DNA of 64,000 nt from Candidatus Manganitrophus morganii (GCA_021651055.1 JAJHOH010000001.1:1364001-1428000), one strand, 5' to 3'; positions 43,491 to 55,341 are shown, counted from the first letter of the stretch. The notes: generated by a model from the letters alone, not told the origin. Made by a program: numbers and translations.

Positions 43491-46208
43491 TTGAATCCCA
43501 GGAAGAAAAAGCAGCCTTCCAGCCCTTCCGTTCATTATCAAAGCGGCGCGCAGCGCTTGCCTGATCCCGGCGAAGATCAAAACCATCCCGCCCTGGAGGC
43601 GGCACAGCGGCGACTCGCCTTTCTCTCCGAGGCGAGCGCGATCCTCTCTTCCTCGCTCGATTATCCGACCACTCTCGCCAGCGTCGCGCGCCTGGCGGTC
43701 CCCCTTCTCTCCGACTGGTGCGTCATTCACATGCTCGGCCCGGACGGCGTCCTCTCCCAACTCGCCACGGCCCACACCGATCCGTCCCGGGTCGAAATGG
43801 CCTGCTCGTTGAGCGAACGATGCCCGATCGGGATCAACCTGTCGAGCGGACCGGAACGGGCGCTGATGACCGGCCGATCGGAGCTCTACCCCCAGGTGAC
43901 CGATGCCATGCTCCAGGCGGCCGCCCAGGACGACATTCACCTTCACGCCCTCCGTGAAATGGCGTTCAAATCGGCGATGGTGATCCCGCTCTGCGCCCGC
44001 GATCAAATTTTGGGGATCATTACCTTCCTCTCCGCAGAATCGGGCCGCCGATTCGGGCCCGCCGATCTCACCTTCGCCGAGGCGCTGACCCACCGCGCCT
44101 CGCTGGCGGTCGACAACGCCCTTCTTTACGAGGCCGAGCGGACGGCGCGCGCCGAGGCGGAGACCGCCCGGCAGCGCCTCACCTTTCTCTCCGAAGCGAG
44201 CATGGTCCTCTCGGCGTCGCTCGACTACGAAACCACGCTGAAGCGGGTCGCCCGCCTCGCCGTCCCCCGGTTCGCCGACTGCTGCATCGTCGATATTCTG
44301 GAGAAGGATGGTTCGATTCGCCGGCTGGCCGTGGCCCACGTCGATCAAACGCGGGAGGCGCAGATCGGCGAGATCCGGCGGCGATATCCGCACGACATGA
44401 ACGCGCCGCACGGCATCCCGAAGGTCCTCCGGACCGGCGAGCCGAAATTCTTCCCCGAGGTCACCGAGAAGGTCTTGGCCCAGTTCGCCGGCGCGCATGC
44501 CGAATTGATGGAGATCCTGCGCGGGCTCTCCCTTCGATCGGGCATCTGCGCCCCGCTCTTGGGCCGGGAGCGGACGATGGGGGTCCTCTCGCTCTGGATG
44601 GCCGATTCGAACCGCCGTTACCGAGAATCGGAGCTCCCCTTCGCGGTGGAGCTGGCGCGCCGCGCCGCCCTGGCGGTCGACAACGCCCGGCTCTATCAGA
44701 AAGCGCAGGAAGAGCTGGCGGAGCGGAAACGGGCGGAGGAAAAGGTCCGCTTTCAGGCCCATCTCCTCGACGTGATCGGCCAAGCGGTCATCGCCACCGA
44801 TTTGCGCGGGGGGATTATTTACTGGAACCATTTCGCCGAGAAGCTTTACGGATGGTCGTCCGAGGAGGCGTTCGGCCGGGACGTATCGGAAACCATGGCC
44901 GCTCCCGCTTCTGCGGAGAAAGCGGCCGAGATCATGGCAGAGCTGCGGCAGGGCAAAGCCTGGAGCGGTGAATTCCTCGTTCGGCGCCGGGACGGAACGG
45001 CCTTCACGGCGATGGTCACCGACTCCCCGGTGTACGACCAGGAGGGGCGGATCATCGGAATCATCGGCGTCTCTTTCGATCTCACCGAGCGAAAACAGGC
45101 GGAGGAGGCATTGAGGCGAAGCGAGGAGAAAAACCGCGCCCTCCTCAACGCCATCCCGGACATGATGTTTCAGCTTCGGCGGGACGGGACAATCCTCGAT
45201 TTTAAAAAAGCGAAGAATATCGAACCGCTGGTTCCGCCGGGCGAATTCCTCGGAAAGAACCTCTCTGACATTCTCCCGCCCGAAGTCGCCGGTCCGACCC
45301 TGCGCCATATTGCGCAGGCTTTAAAAACAGGAGAAGTGCAGATTTTTGAATACCCTCTCTGGATCAACGGGGAGCCCCGCGACTACGAGGCGCGGATCGC
45401 CGTGAGCGGGAAGGAAGAGGTTCTGGCCGTCATCCGCGACATCACCAAGCGCAAGCGGGCCGAAAAAGAGCTACAGCAAAAGAAGATCGAGGCGGAAGAG
45501 GCCAACCGGTTGAAGTCGGAGTTCGTCTCGAACGTCTCCCACGAGCTTCGGACCCCGCTCAACGCGATCATCGGCTACACCTCGCTCCTTCTTCATCGGA
45601 GTTTCGGAGAGATCGGCCCGCGGCAGGAAGAGGCCCTCCTGAGCATTCATCGAAACGCCCGCGCTCATTTGGGTCTCATCAACAATCTGCTCGACCTCTC
45701 GAGGATCGAGGCGGGAAAGATGCCGGTTCTTCTGGAGACGATCGATTTAAAGCATTTTCTCCCCGCTCTTTTCGACGAGATCAAGCCGCTGATGGAAGAA
45801 AAACCGATTGAGGTCCTCTGGAAGATCGGAAAACAGCTCCGGCCCCTTCAAAGCGACGCTCAAAAAATCAGGCAGATTTTTTTGAACCTCCTTTCCAATG
45901 CCATCAAATTCACCGAAGCGGGATCGATCACGATCTCGGTGACCGCCGCCCCCCGGCGGAAGGGCCTCTATCTTTCGGTGGAGGATACCGGCATGGGGAT
46001 GAAAGAAGAAGATCTCCCCACCATCTTCGATCCTTTCCGGCAAATCGACGGATCGTTGACCCGGCACGTCGGCGGCACCGGCCTTGGTCTGACGATCGTA
46101 AAAAAAGCGGTCGAGCTGATCGAGGGAAAAATCGCGGTCCAGAGCACCTATGGAAAGGGGTCGATCTTTACGGTGTTCTTGCCGAACCTTGAAAAAGAGA
46201 GGGTGTAG
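43491..46208 (+). CDS. Soluble GAF/PAS sensor histidine kinase
   Basis: 905 residues from a TTG start preceded by AAGGAAGAAAG. Two GAF domains of a repeated unit (LTFLSEASMVLSASLDYETT twice), two PAS domains (VIGQAVIATDLRGGIIYWNH, LNAIPDMMFQLRRDG), then HisKA (FVSNVSHELRTPLNAIIGYT) and HATPase (LLSNAIKFTEAG, VEDTGMGMKEEDLPTIFDPFRQ, GGTGLGLTIVKK). No transmembrane segment is seen, so it is cytoplasmic. Its catalytic core is nearly identical in motif layout to the neighbour at 40121-43477, so the pair arose by duplication. It may partner the neighbour or a distant regulator. Confidence 0.93.
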   Translation: MNPRKKKQPSSPSVHYQSGAQRLPDPGEDQNHPALEAAQRRLAFLSEASAILSSSLDYPTTLASVARLAVPLLSDWCVIHMLGPDGVLSQLATAHTDPSRVEMACSLSERCPIGINLSSGPERALMTGRSELYPQVTDAMLQAAAQDDIHLHALREMAFKSAMVIPLCARDQILGIITFLSAESGRRFGPADLTFAEALTHRASLAVDNALLYEAERTARAEAETARQRLTFLSEASMVLSASLDYETTLKRVARLAVPRFADCCIVDILEKDGSIRRLAVAHVDQTREAQIGEIRRRYPHDMNAPHGIPKVLRTGEPKFFPEVTEKVLAQFAGAHAELMEILRGLSLRSGICAPLLGRERTMGVLSLWMADSNRRYRESELPFAVELARRAALAVDNARLYQKAQEELAERKRAEEKVRFQAHLLDVIGQAVIATDLRGGIIYWNHFAEKLYGWSSEEAFGRDVSETMAAPASAEKAAEIMAELRQGKAWSGEFLVRRRDGTAFTAMVTDSPVYDQEGRIIGIIGVSFDLTERKQAEEALRRSEEKNRALLNAIPDMMFQLRRDGTILDFKKAKNIEPLVPPGEFLGKNLSDILPPEVAGPTLRHIAQALKTGEVQIFEYPLWINGEPRDYEARIAVSGKEEVLAVIRDITKRKRAEKELQQKKIEAEEANRLKSEFVSNVSHELRTPLNAIIGYTSLLLHRSFGEIGPRQEEALLSIHRNARAHLGLINNLLDLSRIEAGKMPVLLETIDLKHFLPALFDEIKPLMEEKPIEVLWKIGKQLRPLQSDAQKIRQIFLNLLSNAIKFTEAGSITISVTAAPRRKGLYLSVEDTGMGMKEEDLPTIFDPFRQIDGSLTRHVGGTGLGLTIVKKAVELIEGKIAVQSTYGKGSIFTVFLPNLEKERV

Positions 46209-46291
46209 GGGGTAGGGTGATAGGGGGTAGAAACTTATCGCCGACATCATCTTCTTTCTCTACTTTCTTTCTCTACCCCCTACCCCCTTTT
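46205..46291. repeat. GGGGGTAG/CTACCCCC inverted repeat after the kinase pair
   Basis: G-rich direct units GTAGGGGGTAGGG ... TAGGGGGTAG (46205-46230) pair with CTACCCCCTACCCCC (46273-46287), which is followed by TTTT. Alternative registers are possible. It can end the kinase transcript, and may also be a member of a dispersed repeat family. Confidence 0.5.
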
Positions 46292-46340
46292 CTTATCCGT
46301 CCCCTTGACCCTCCCCGGCAAAATCTCTATAATCCCCGCC

Positions 46341-47141
46341 ATGGTTCAGCTTGTTTTTCCCGCCATCGTCTTTATTGGGATGATCTTATCGAGTTGTTTT
46401 CTCCGGGTTCCGCCCCCTCCCCCCGAGATGGTCGCCGTCCCCGCCGGGGAGTTCATTCGCGGAAGCGACAAGGTCGATGCCGACCGCCAGGGAGAAGAAT
46501 TCGGCTCTGCAAAACCGTGGTATCTCGACGAGCACCCGCAGCACAAGATGCACCTTCCCGCATTTTATATCGACCGCTACGAAATCACCAACGCCCAATA
46601 CAAAACCTTCATCGACGCCACCCGATCGCGCCCTCCGGTCTCTTTCTTCATCCGGAGCGTTCCGCCGGGGCGGGAGAACCATCCGGTGACCGACGTCAAC
46701 TGGTACGATGCCGACCGCTACTGCAAATGGGCCGGAAAACGTCTTCCGACCGAGGCGGAGTGGGAGAAAGCGGCGCGCGGGACCGACGGAAGGGAGTTTC
46801 CGTGGGGGAACGCGTACGATAACAAAAAACTGAATGCGGGGGACTCCGGTTTCGGGGATATCGTGCCGATCGGTTCCTTCAAGGCGGGCGCCAGCCCCTA
46901 CGGCGCGATGGACATGTCGGGAAATGTCTGGGAGTGGACCGCCGACTGGTATCAACCCTATCCCGGCTCCGACTACAAACATCCCAACTTCGGGGAGAAA
47001 CAGAAAGTGTTCCGGGGAGGGGGATGGGGGGGACAGGGGCATTTCTCGCTGCCGCTCTTTTATCGAACGACCTATCGCTCGTCGATCCCACCCGAAGAGG
47101 CGTATGCCGATCTCGGATTTCGCTGCGCAAAATCACCGTGA
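46341..47141 (+). CDS. SUMF1/FGE-fold lipoprotein, no catalytic cysteine pair
   Basis: About 266 residues from ATG 46341 (an in-frame TTG at 46305 is less likely). The N-terminus carries IVFIGMILSSC, a possible lipobox. The SUMF1 blocks are clear: PPEMVAVPAGEFIRGS, DRYEITNAQYKTF, HPVTDVNWYDADRYCKWAG, KRLPTEAEWEKAARG, YGAMDMSGNVWEWTADW. In the final block FRGGGWGGQGHFSLPLFYRT the cysteine pair of authentic formylglycine-generating enzymes is absent, so sulfatase activation is unlikely; other SUMF1-fold proteins have binding or redox roles. Close paralogue of the partial gene at 1-469. Confidence 0.88.
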   Translation: MVQLVFPAIVFIGMILSSCFLRVPPPPPEMVAVPAGEFIRGSDKVDADRQGEEFGSAKPWYLDEHPQHKMHLPAFYIDRYEITNAQYKTFIDATRSRPPVSFFIRSVPPGRENHPVTDVNWYDADRYCKWAGKRLPTEAEWEKAARGTDGREFPWGNAYDNKKLNAGDSGFGDIVPIGSFKAGASPYGAMDMSGNVWEWTADWYQPYPGSDYKHPNFGEKQKVFRGGGWGGQGHFSLPLFYRTTYRSSIPPEEAYADLGFRCAKSP

Positions 47142-47309
47142 AAGAAATCCATTTCTTTCGTGGAGGCGCAATTCATTGCACCTGGCCAGGACTCCGAAGA
47201 AAATGAATCACGCCCCTACAGATGAAACCGATACGGCAGGAGAATGGTGAAGGGGAAGCCCTTCCCGACCTCGCTGGTAATGCAGAATCTTTGACCGGCA
47301 TCAAATCTC

Positions 47310-48564
<1,255 letters not shown>

Positions 48565-48618
48565 CGTGTTACGGGGTCATGCCCGATAAAACATCGGGGA
48601 TGATCCACACGTTTCCTA

Positions 48619-50001
48619 TTAGAGAATATACCGGCTGAGATCTTCATCCTTTACGATATCTTGCATCTTCTCCCGGACCATCTTTGCATCGATGATGACT
48701 TTTTTTTCGGTCATCTCCGGGGCCTCGAACGAGACCTGATCGAGCAGCCGCTCCATAATGGTGAAAAGCCGCCGCGCGCCGATGTTTTCGGTCCGTTCGT
48801 TGACGCTGACCGCGGTCGCGGCGATCTCTTCGATTCCGTCCCGGGTAAACTCAAGATGAATCCCCTCGGTCCCCATCAGGGCGACATATTGCCGGATGAG
48901 GGCGTTTTGCGGCTCGGTCAAGATCCGGACGAAATCATCCTTTCCGAGCGAGGTCAATTCGACCCGGATCGGGAACCGCCCCTGCAGCTCGGGGATCAGA
49001 TCGGACGGCTTGGCGGTATGAAAGGCGCCGGCGGCGATGAAGAGGATATGGTCGGTCTTCACCACCCCGTATTTGGTGTTGACGGTCGACCCTTCGACGA
49101 TCGGGAGCAGATCGCGCTGAACCCCTTCTCGGGAAACGTCGGGGCCGGCCCCCTTTTCACGGCTGGCCACTTTGTCGATCTCGTCGATAAAAATGATCCC
49201 GGCGTTTTCGGCCCGCTGAACCGCATCCCGGGTCACCTCGTCCATGTCGATCAACTTTTGCGACTCCTCCTGGCCGAGGAGCGAGAGGGCCTCCGGCACC
49301 TTGGCCCGACGTCTCTTCTTCCGCCCCGGCATCATGTTGCCGAGCATCTCCCGCAGATTCATTTCCAGATCTTCCATGCCGACGTTCGAGATCACCCCGA
49401 CCGGCGGGAAGTTTTTATCCTTCACCTCCAGCTCCACCGCCCGCTCGTTGAGCTTTCCCTCGCGCAGCTGCTGGCGCAGCTTTTCACGGCTCTGCTCGTA
49501 CGACTCGGAGTAGACGGGGACCGGTTCCCGCGTCTCGCTGAAGATGCCCGGGGCCTGTGTCGTCGTCGGGGGGGGAAGCAGGAGATCGAGCAGCCGCTCT
49601 TCCGCCAGCTTCGCCGCCTTCTCCTTCACCGTCTCGGCATGTTGCGCCTTGACCATGTTGATCGACAGCTCCACCAGATCGCGCACCATCGACTCGACAT
49701 CGCGGCCCACATAGCCGACCTCGGTAAACTTCGAGGCCTCGACCTTGACAAAAGGAGCGCCCGCCAGCTTCGCCAATCGGCGCGAGATCTCCGTCTTCCC
49801 AACGCCCGTCGGGCCGATCATGATGATGTTTTTCGGGAGGACCTCATCCCGCAATTCCGGCGGGAGGTGCTGGCGGCGCCAGCGGTTCCGCAAGGCGATC
49901 GCCACCATCCGCTTCGCCTCGCGCTGGCCGATGATATACCGGTCGAGCTCCTCCACGATCTTCCGCGGAATCAAATGGCCGTATTCCTCGTTCAATGTCA
50001 T
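48619..50001 (-). CDS. hslU: ATP-dependent protease ATPase subunit HslU
   Basis: 460 residues. AAA+ unfoldase that feeds substrates to HslV. Walker [20 protein letters not shown], Walker [17 protein letters not shown], sensor regions and the C-terminal SRYIL tail that inserts into HslV. The I-domain (residues about 110-240) is present, with a long variable stretch. Gap to hslV is 18 bases. Confidence 0.97.
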   Translation of the reverse strand: MTLNEEYGHLIPRKIVEELDRYIIGQREAKRMVAIALRNRWRRQHLPPELRDEVLPKNIIMIGPTGVGKTEISRRLAKLAGAPFVKVEASKFTEVGYVGRDVESMVRDLVELSINMVKAQHAETVKEKAAKLAEERLLDLLLPPPTTTQAPGIFSETREPVPVYSESYEQSREKLRQQLREGKLNERAVELEVKDKNFPPVGVISNVGMEDLEMNLREMLGNMMPGRKKRRRAKVPEALSLLGQEESQKLIDMDEVTRDAVQRAENAGIIFIDEIDKVASREKGAGPDVSREGVQRDLLPIVEGSTVNTKYGVVKTDHILFIAAGAFHTAKPSDLIPELQGRFPIRVELTSLGKDDFVRILTEPQNALIRQYVALMGTEGIHLEFTRDGIEEIAATAVSVNERTENIGARRLFTIMERLLDQVSFEAPEMTEKKVIIDAKMVREKMQDIVKDEDLSRYIL

Positions 50002-50019
50002 TTTCGAGTAAGACTCCTT

Positions 50020-50565
50020 TTATAACTCTTCAATAATAACTTCTCGATTCGTATAAATGCAAATATCGCCGGCGATCGCCATCGACCGCTCGACAATGCC
50101 GCGGGCATCGAGAGAGGAGGCCTCCATCAGCGCCCGTGCCGCAGCAAGAGCATAGGGTCCGCCCGATCCGATCGATAGAATCCCATCGTCGGGCTCCACC
50201 ACGTCGCCGGTGCCGGTGATAATCAGCGAGTGCTCCCGGTCGGCCACCGCCAAAAAGGCCTCCAGCCGCCGGAGAATCCGATCAGTCCGCCAATCTTTGG
50301 CCAGCTCGACCGCCGCGCGGGTGAGATTGCCGTGGTACTGCTCCAGCTTTCCCTCGAAGCGCTCCACCAGCGTGAAGGCGTCGGCCGTCGCCCCCGCAAA
50401 CCCGGCAAGGATGGAGTTATTATAGATCCGCCGGATCTTCTTGGCATTGTGCTTCATCACCGTCTGGCCGAACGTCACCTGGCCGTCTCCGCCCATCGCC
50501 ACCCGTCCGTCCTTGCGGACGGAGAGAATCGTGGTCGACCGGACCTTGTTTTCTTCACCTGTCAC
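50020..50565 (-). CDS. hslV: ATP-dependent protease catalytic subunit HslV
   Basis: 181 residues. Threonine protease of the HslUV complex, related to the proteasome beta subunit. The mature N-terminal threonine is expected at Thr11 or Thr12 in [13 protein letters not shown] after a short propeptide; [22 protein letters not shown] and [18 protein letters not shown] follow. Gap to the xerC stop is 3 bases. Confidence 0.96.
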   Translation of the reverse strand: MTGEENKVRSTTILSVRKDGRVAMGGDGQVTFGQTVMKHNAKKIRRIYNNSILAGFAGATADAFTLVERFEGKLEQYHGNLTRAAVELAKDWRTDRILRRLEAFLAVADREHSLIITGTGDVVEPDDGILSIGSGGPYALAAARALMEASSLDARGIVERSMAIAGDICIYTNREVIIEEL

Positions 50566-50568
50566 GCT

Positions 50569-51477
50569 TTACTCCTTACTCCCAATACCATTCCCGTCTC
50601 CCCTCGGATGAGCCCGATCATACACCTGCATCAGATGATCGATCTGAAGGTGCGTATACCGCTGTGTCGTCGAGAGGCTCGCGTGCCCCAGCATCTCCTG
50701 GACCGACCGGAGGTCGGCCCCTCCTTCGAGCAGATGTGTTGCAAACGTATGCCGCAGGCCATGGGGAACCATGTTCGGTTGATCGATCTGGCGGACATAC
50801 TTTTTAACGATCCGATCGACGCTTCGCACCGTCAGCCGGCCTCCCCGCGTATTGTTGAAAAGCGCCTCGGCCGAAAAAGGCCTAGCGGTTAAATAGGCGC
50901 GGAGCGCGTCGATCGCTTTCTGCCCGATCGGAACGATCCGCTCCTTCCTTCCCTTGCCGAAGACCTTCACCATCCCCGAATCGAAATCGATATCGTCGGG
51001 ATTCAATCCGACCAGCTCCGAGATCCGGATTCCGGTCGAATAAAAGGTCTCGAGGATCGCCCGGTCCCGCCGTGTGATCCATCCCTCTCCGGAAGGGGCG
51101 GTCATCAAGGCCTGCGCCTGATCGACGGTGAGAAACTTCGGCAGCCGTTTCTCCAGCTTGGGGCGAAGGACCCGCTTCGCGGGGTTCAACGAAAGCCGCC
51201 CCTCGCGGACCAGATACTGAAAAAAGGAGCGAAGGACGGCGAGCTTCCGGGCGACCGTCGACTTCTTCGCCCCCCGCTTCTGGAGCGCGGCCAGATAGCC
51301 GCGGATCATCAGATGGTCGATCGACTCGAGAGAAGGCGCTTTCGACTCCTTCTCCGGCGCTCCGACGAGAAACGCCTTAAACGCGGCCAAATCGGAGAGA
51401 TAATTCCGATAAGTATGGGGCGAGACATTTTCCTCTATCTGGAGATATCGGGCAAAATCGTGTATTGCGCGATCCAT
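50569..51477 (-). CDS. xerC: Tyrosine recombinase XerC
   Basis: 302 residues. Resolves chromosome dimers at dif with XerD. The N-terminal SAM-like domain ([26 protein letters not shown]) precedes the catalytic domain with Arg in [12 protein letters not shown], His-x-x-Arg in [18 protein letters not shown], His in [16 protein letters not shown] and the nucleophile Tyr in that last block. The start overlaps the trmFO gene by 43 bases. Order trmFO-xerC-hslV-hslU is a widely conserved neighbourhood. Confidence 0.95.
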   Translation of the reverse strand: MDRAIHDFARYLQIEENVSPHTYRNYLSDLAAFKAFLVGAPEKESKAPSLESIDHLMIRGYLAALQKRGAKKSTVARKLAVLRSFFQYLVREGRLSLNPAKRVLRPKLEKRLPKFLTVDQAQALMTAPSGEGWITRRDRAILETFYSTGIRISELVGLNPDDIDFDSGMVKVFGKGRKERIVPIGQKAIDALRAYLTARPFSAEALFNNTRGGRLTVRSVDRIVKKYVRQIDQPNMVPHGLRHTFATHLLEGGADLRSVQEMLGHASLSTTQRYTHLQIDHLMQVYDRAHPRGDGNGIGSKE

Positions 51478-52790
51478 TGAGAGAGCTCTCCGAGGGCTCG
51501 TTCGACCACCTTCTGGTGGCGAAGCTGTTTATTCAGTTTTCCCTTCCCGGGCCCCTTCTCTTTTTCATCGAGCGGCGGGAAGAGGCCGAAATTGGTATTG
51601 ATCGGCTGGAAGAAAGCCGGGTGGCTCTGCGTGATGTATTGGATGAGCGCTCCGTGCGCCGTCGTCTTCGGCGGAATGACGGTCTTCTCGCCGTGAAGCA
51701 GGCGCGCCGCGTTGATTCCGGCCAGCCCCCCCATCGCCGCCGATTCGACATACCCTTCCACCCCGACCACCTGGCCCGCCATGAAGAGCCCCGGCCGCGT
51801 TCGGATCTGGAGGGTCTCGGAGAGAAGACGAGGCGAGTTGATGAAGGTATTCCGGTGGAGGCTTCCGAGCCTTAAAAACTCCGCCTCCTCCAGGCCCGGA
51901 ATCATCCGGAAGATCCGCTTCTGCTCCGGCCACTTCAGCTTGGTCTGGAAGCCGACCATGTTATAACAGCTCCCGAACTGGTTCTCCGCCCGTAGCTGAA
52001 CGACGGCGAACGGCTCTTTCCCGGTCTTGGGATTCACCAGACCGACCGGCTTCATCGGACCGAAGACCGGGGTCAGCCGGCCCCGCTCCGCCAGCACCTC
52101 GATCGGAAGACATCCCTCGAAGTAGGGGACCTTCTCAAACTCTTTCGCCTCTACTTTTTCGCCCGCCATCAATGCATCATAAAAGGCATTGTATTGCGCC
52201 TCATCCATCGGGCAGTTGAGGTAGTCGTCCCCTCCCTTGTCGTAGCGGGAGGCGCGAAAAGTCATCTCGTCGTTGATGCTCTCCGCGTCGATGATCGGAG
52301 AGATGGCATCAAAGAAGTAGAGGTAGTCGGAACGGGTCAGATTTCGAAGCGACTCCCCCAAAGCGTCGGAGGTCAGCGGGCCGGTCGCCATGATGACGAT
52401 CCCATCGGTCGGGATCTCCTTCACCTCCTCATGCAACACGGTGATCCCGGGATGACTTTGGAGCGCCTTGGTAATCTCCTGCGAGAAGATTTCTCGATCG
52501 ACCGCCAGCGCCGCCCCGGCGGGAACACGCGCCGCCTCGCCGGCCCGGATAATCAACGACCCGAGCCGTCGCATCTCTTCTTTCAAAAGACCGGGGGCGC
52601 TGTTCGGGTCGAGCGAGCCGAGCGAATTGCTGCAGACCAGCTCGGCGAGGTTTCCGGTCTTGTGGGCCGGGGTCGGACGGACCGGCCGCATCTCGTAGAG
52701 GACGACGGAAACCCCTTGCTGCGCCGCCTGCCAAGCCGCTTCGGAACCGGCCAGGCCTCCGCCGATGACGATTATTTTTTTTTCAGACAT
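51435..52790 (-). CDS. trmFO: tRNA (uracil-54,C5)-methyltransferase TrmFO, folate/FAD-dependent
   Basis: 451 residues. Methylates U54 of tRNA with methylenetetrahydrofolate and FAD. N-terminal FAD motif [45 protein letters not shown] and the C-terminal [13 protein letters not shown]. It overlaps xerC, and a 154-base gap with an inverted repeat separates it from topA. Confidence 0.96.
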   Translation of the reverse strand: MSEKKIIVIGGGLAGSEAAWQAAQQGVSVVLYEMRPVRPTPAHKTGNLAELVCSNSLGSLDPNSAPGLLKEEMRRLGSLIIRAGEAARVPAGAALAVDREIFSQEITKALQSHPGITVLHEEVKEIPTDGIVIMATGPLTSDALGESLRNLTRSDYLYFFDAISPIIDAESINDEMTFRASRYDKGGDDYLNCPMDEAQYNAFYDALMAGEKVEAKEFEKVPYFEGCLPIEVLAERGRLTPVFGPMKPVGLVNPKTGKEPFAVVQLRAENQFGSCYNMVGFQTKLKWPEQKRIFRMIPGLEEAEFLRLGSLHRNTFINSPRLLSETLQIRTRPGLFMAGQVVGVEGYVESAAMGGLAGINAARLLHGEKTVIPPKTTAHGALIQYITQSHPAFFQPINTNFGLFPPLDEKEKGPGKGKLNKQLRHQKVVERALGELSQWIAQYTILPDISR

Positions 52791-52816
52791 GCATTAATCC
52801 TTAAAAGACGTTAAAT

Positions 52817-52911
52817 GTGAATCGTTATTCGTTCAACGCAAAAATAGACAGAGCGGTGACGAAGGAGTTATTTTTCTCTTACGCTTAACGATTCACGTTG
52901 AATGAATAACG
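52817..52911. repeat. Crossed inverted repeats between topA and trmFO
   Basis: Arms CGTTATTCGTTCAACG (52823-52838) and CGTTGAATGAATAACG (52896-52911), 15 of 16 complementary. A second pair, GTGAATCGTTA (52817-52827) and TAACGATTCAC (52886-52896), is perfect. The two pairs cannot nest, so one RNA would form either hairpin or a pseudoknot. It looks like a repeat-derived spacer between topA and trmFO. Confidence 0.6.
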
Positions 52912-52944
52912 TTGGGTTATTCTAAGGGAAGGAACGCGATAAAA

Positions 52945-55341
52945 TCAACCGGCATCTTCGAAGCCGCACCCCTCGTTTCGGCAGACCACCTTCATCCCGC
53001 CCCCCTGTTCGCGACGCTCAATGAGGAAGGGGGCTTTACATTCCGGACAGGCCCGGGGAACAGGACGCTCCCAGAGGGCAAAAGTACATTTGGGATAGCG
53101 ATTGCAGGCGAAAAAGTTCTTTCCCCGCCGGGTTCGCTTTTCGATGAGGGCCCCGCCGCACCCCTCTTCGGGGCAGGCGACGCCGGTGCTGATCGGCTTG
53201 GTATTTTCACATTCGGGATAGCCGGAGCAGGCCATGAAGCGGCCGAAGCGGCCGTTTTTGATCACCATCGGCTTGCCGCATTTTTCACAGACCTCGTTGG
53301 TGGCGGTCTCTTTCTCCACCACTTCGATCCCATTGGCGGTCTCGGCAAATTCCTTGGTGTTCTTGCAGTCGGGATAGCCGGAGCAGGCGATGAATCGGCC
53401 GAATCGGCCCCATTTAATCACCATCGGCTTGCCGCACTTTTCACAGGTGAGGTCGGTCGGGGTCTCTTCCCGCTTCACATCCCGCATTTCGACCTGCGCC
53501 CGATTAAACTCTTTGCTAAACGGCTCGTAGAACCCGCGGACCGTCTCAACCCACTCTTTTTCTCCGTCTTCGATTCCATCGAGCTCATTTTCCATCTGGG
53601 CGGTGAACTCGACATTCACCACATCCGGAAAATGCTGGATCAAGAGTTCGTTGACCACCTTTCCCAATTCGGTCGGATAGAAACGGGCCTCCCGCTTCTC
53701 GACATATTCCCGGTCCTGAATGGTCGAGATGATCGTGGCATAGGTGCTCGGCCGCCCGATCCCTTTCTCTTCCAGATCATGAATGAGGAGCGCTTCGTTG
53801 TAACGGGGGGGCGGCTGGGTGAAGTGCTGCTTCGGATCGAGCGATTGCAGCGTAAGACGATCCCCCACCGAGAGCTCCGGCAAAATGACCGCCTCTTCGG
53901 AGGTGTCCTCCGCTTCTTCCCCCTCTTTTTTCTCCTGCGGGATCCCTTCTTCTTTCCCTTCCATGTAGACGATGGAGAAGCCGGCGAACTTGATGATCGC
54001 CCCGGAGGCCCGCAGCAGAAAATCCCCCGCGGTGATATCGATCCGGGTCACGTCGAAGACGGCGGGAGTCATCTGGCTGGCGACAAACCGGTTCCAGATC
54101 AATTTATAGAGGAGGTATTGATCCTTCGTCAGATCGGCTTTCAGCTGTTCGGGATCGCGCGCAAGCGAGGTGGGTCGAATCGCCTCATGCCCTTCCTGCG
54201 CCCCCTTCTTGCTCCGATAGACCGGGGGCGCTTCCGGAACATACTCGTTTCCATACTTGCCGCGAATCCACGCCGCTGTCTCCTGCTGGAAGTCGGGCGA
54301 GACACGGACCGAGTCGGTTCGCATATAGGTGATCAATCCGACCGCCCCTTCCGCCTGGGTCTCGACCCCTTCATAGAGTTGTTGCGCGAGCATCATTGTC
54401 TTTTTCGGGGTGAAATGAAGCTTGCGGACCCCCTCCTGCTGCAGCCGGCTGGTCGTAAAAGGAGGGGTCGGGTTTCGCTTCCGCTCCTTCTTTTCGATCT
54501 TGGAGACGACAAAGGGAAGGGGACGGAGCGCATCAAGGACCGCCTGCGCATCGGCCTCATTTCCCATCTCAATCGCCTGCCCTCCGCGCTGGATTAATCG
54601 GGCGACGAATAGAGGGGGATTCGGTCCCAGCAGCTTCGCCGTGATGCTCCAATATTCTACCGGAACGAAGGCGAGGACCTCCGCCTCCCGCTCGCAGATC
54701 AGACGGACCGCCACCGACTGGACCCGGCCTGCGGAAAGACCGCGGCGGACCTTTTCCCATAGAAGCGGACTGATCCGATAACCGACGATCCGATCCAACA
54801 CCCGGCGGGCCTGCTGGGCGTTGACCCGGTTCATATTGATCCTTCCGGGCGATTGCATCGCCTGCTGGATCGCCTTCTCCGTAATTTCATTGAAAAGGAC
54901 CCGGTAAACATCGCCGTTGCGCGATTTCAGCTCCTCTTGAATATGCCAGGCGATGGCCTCCCCTTCCCGGTCGGGGTCGGGCGCCAGGTAGATCTTGTCC
55001 GCCTCCTTGGCCGCCTTTTTAATTTCGGAGAGGACCTTGCGCTTTTTGTCGATGACCGTGTACTCCGGTTCGAAGTCATGATCGATATCAATGCCGAACC
55101 GCGACTTGGGAAGGTCCTTTACATGGCCGACCGACGCCATCACAGAAAACTGCTTTCCCAAATATTTCGAGATCGTCTTCGCCTTCGAAGGGGACTCCAC
55201 AATCACGAGCGACTTCGTCCGTGTGGCCGTCTTTTTCCCCCGGGCACCGGCGACCGCCCCTTTCGCCGGGCTACTGGTGTCCGCTCCTTTTCCCGGGCCA
55301 CTCTTCCCCGATTCCTTTTTCTTTTTAACTGCTTTGGCCAA
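52945..55341 (-). CDS. topA: DNA topoisomerase I
   Basis: 798 residues. Relaxes negative supercoils. TOPRIM domain (LVIVESPSKAKTISKYLG, APDPDREGEAIAWHIQEE), catalytic Tyr in LITYMRTDSVRVS and a C-terminal tail with four zinc-ribbon units: CEKCGKPMVIKWGR/CSGYPDC, CEKCGKPMVIKNGR/CSGYPEC, CPEEGCGGALIEKR/CNRYPKC and CPECKAPFLIERR/CRNEGC. The N-terminus has a lysine-rich, low-complexity lead-in before SLVIVESP, so the start may be internal. It lies 29 bases after dprA. Confidence 0.96.
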   Translation of the reverse strand: MAKAVKKKKESGKSGPGKGADTSSPAKGAVAGARGKKTATRTKSLVIVESPSKAKTISKYLGKQFSVMASVGHVKDLPKSRFGIDIDHDFEPEYTVIDKKRKVLSEIKKAAKEADKIYLAPDPDREGEAIAWHIQEELKSRNGDVYRVLFNEITEKAIQQAMQSPGRINMNRVNAQQARRVLDRIVGYRISPLLWEKVRRGLSAGRVQSVAVRLICEREAEVLAFVPVEYWSITAKLLGPNPPLFVARLIQRGGQAIEMGNEADAQAVLDALRPLPFVVSKIEKKERKRNPTPPFTTSRLQQEGVRKLHFTPKKTMMLAQQLYEGVETQAEGAVGLITYMRTDSVRVSPDFQQETAAWIRGKYGNEYVPEAPPVYRSKKGAQEGHEAIRPTSLARDPEQLKADLTKDQYLLYKLIWNRFVASQMTPAVFDVTRIDITAGDFLLRASGAIIKFAGFSIVYMEGKEEGIPQEKKEGEEAEDTSEEAVILPELSVGDRLTLQSLDPKQHFTQPPPRYNEALLIHDLEEKGIGRPSTYATIISTIQDREYVEKREARFYPTELGKVVNELLIQHFPDVVNVEFTAQMENELDGIEDGEKEWVETVRGFYEPFSKEFNRAQVEMRDVKREETPTDLTCEKCGKPMVIKWGRFGRFIACSGYPDCKNTKEFAETANGIEVVEKETATNEVCEKCGKPMVIKNGRFGRFMACSGYPECENTKPISTGVACPEEGCGGALIEKRTRRGKNFFACNRYPKCTFALWERPVPRACPECKAPFLIERREQGGGMKVVCRNEGCGFEDAG

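Noticed and set aside
46341-47141. Sulfatase-activating formylglycine-generating enzyme
   Set aside because: The SUMF1 fold is present but the catalytic cysteine pair is absent.
52817-52911. Riboswitch between topA and trmFO
   Set aside because: The structure is only crossed inverted repeats, with no conserved ligand-binding core.
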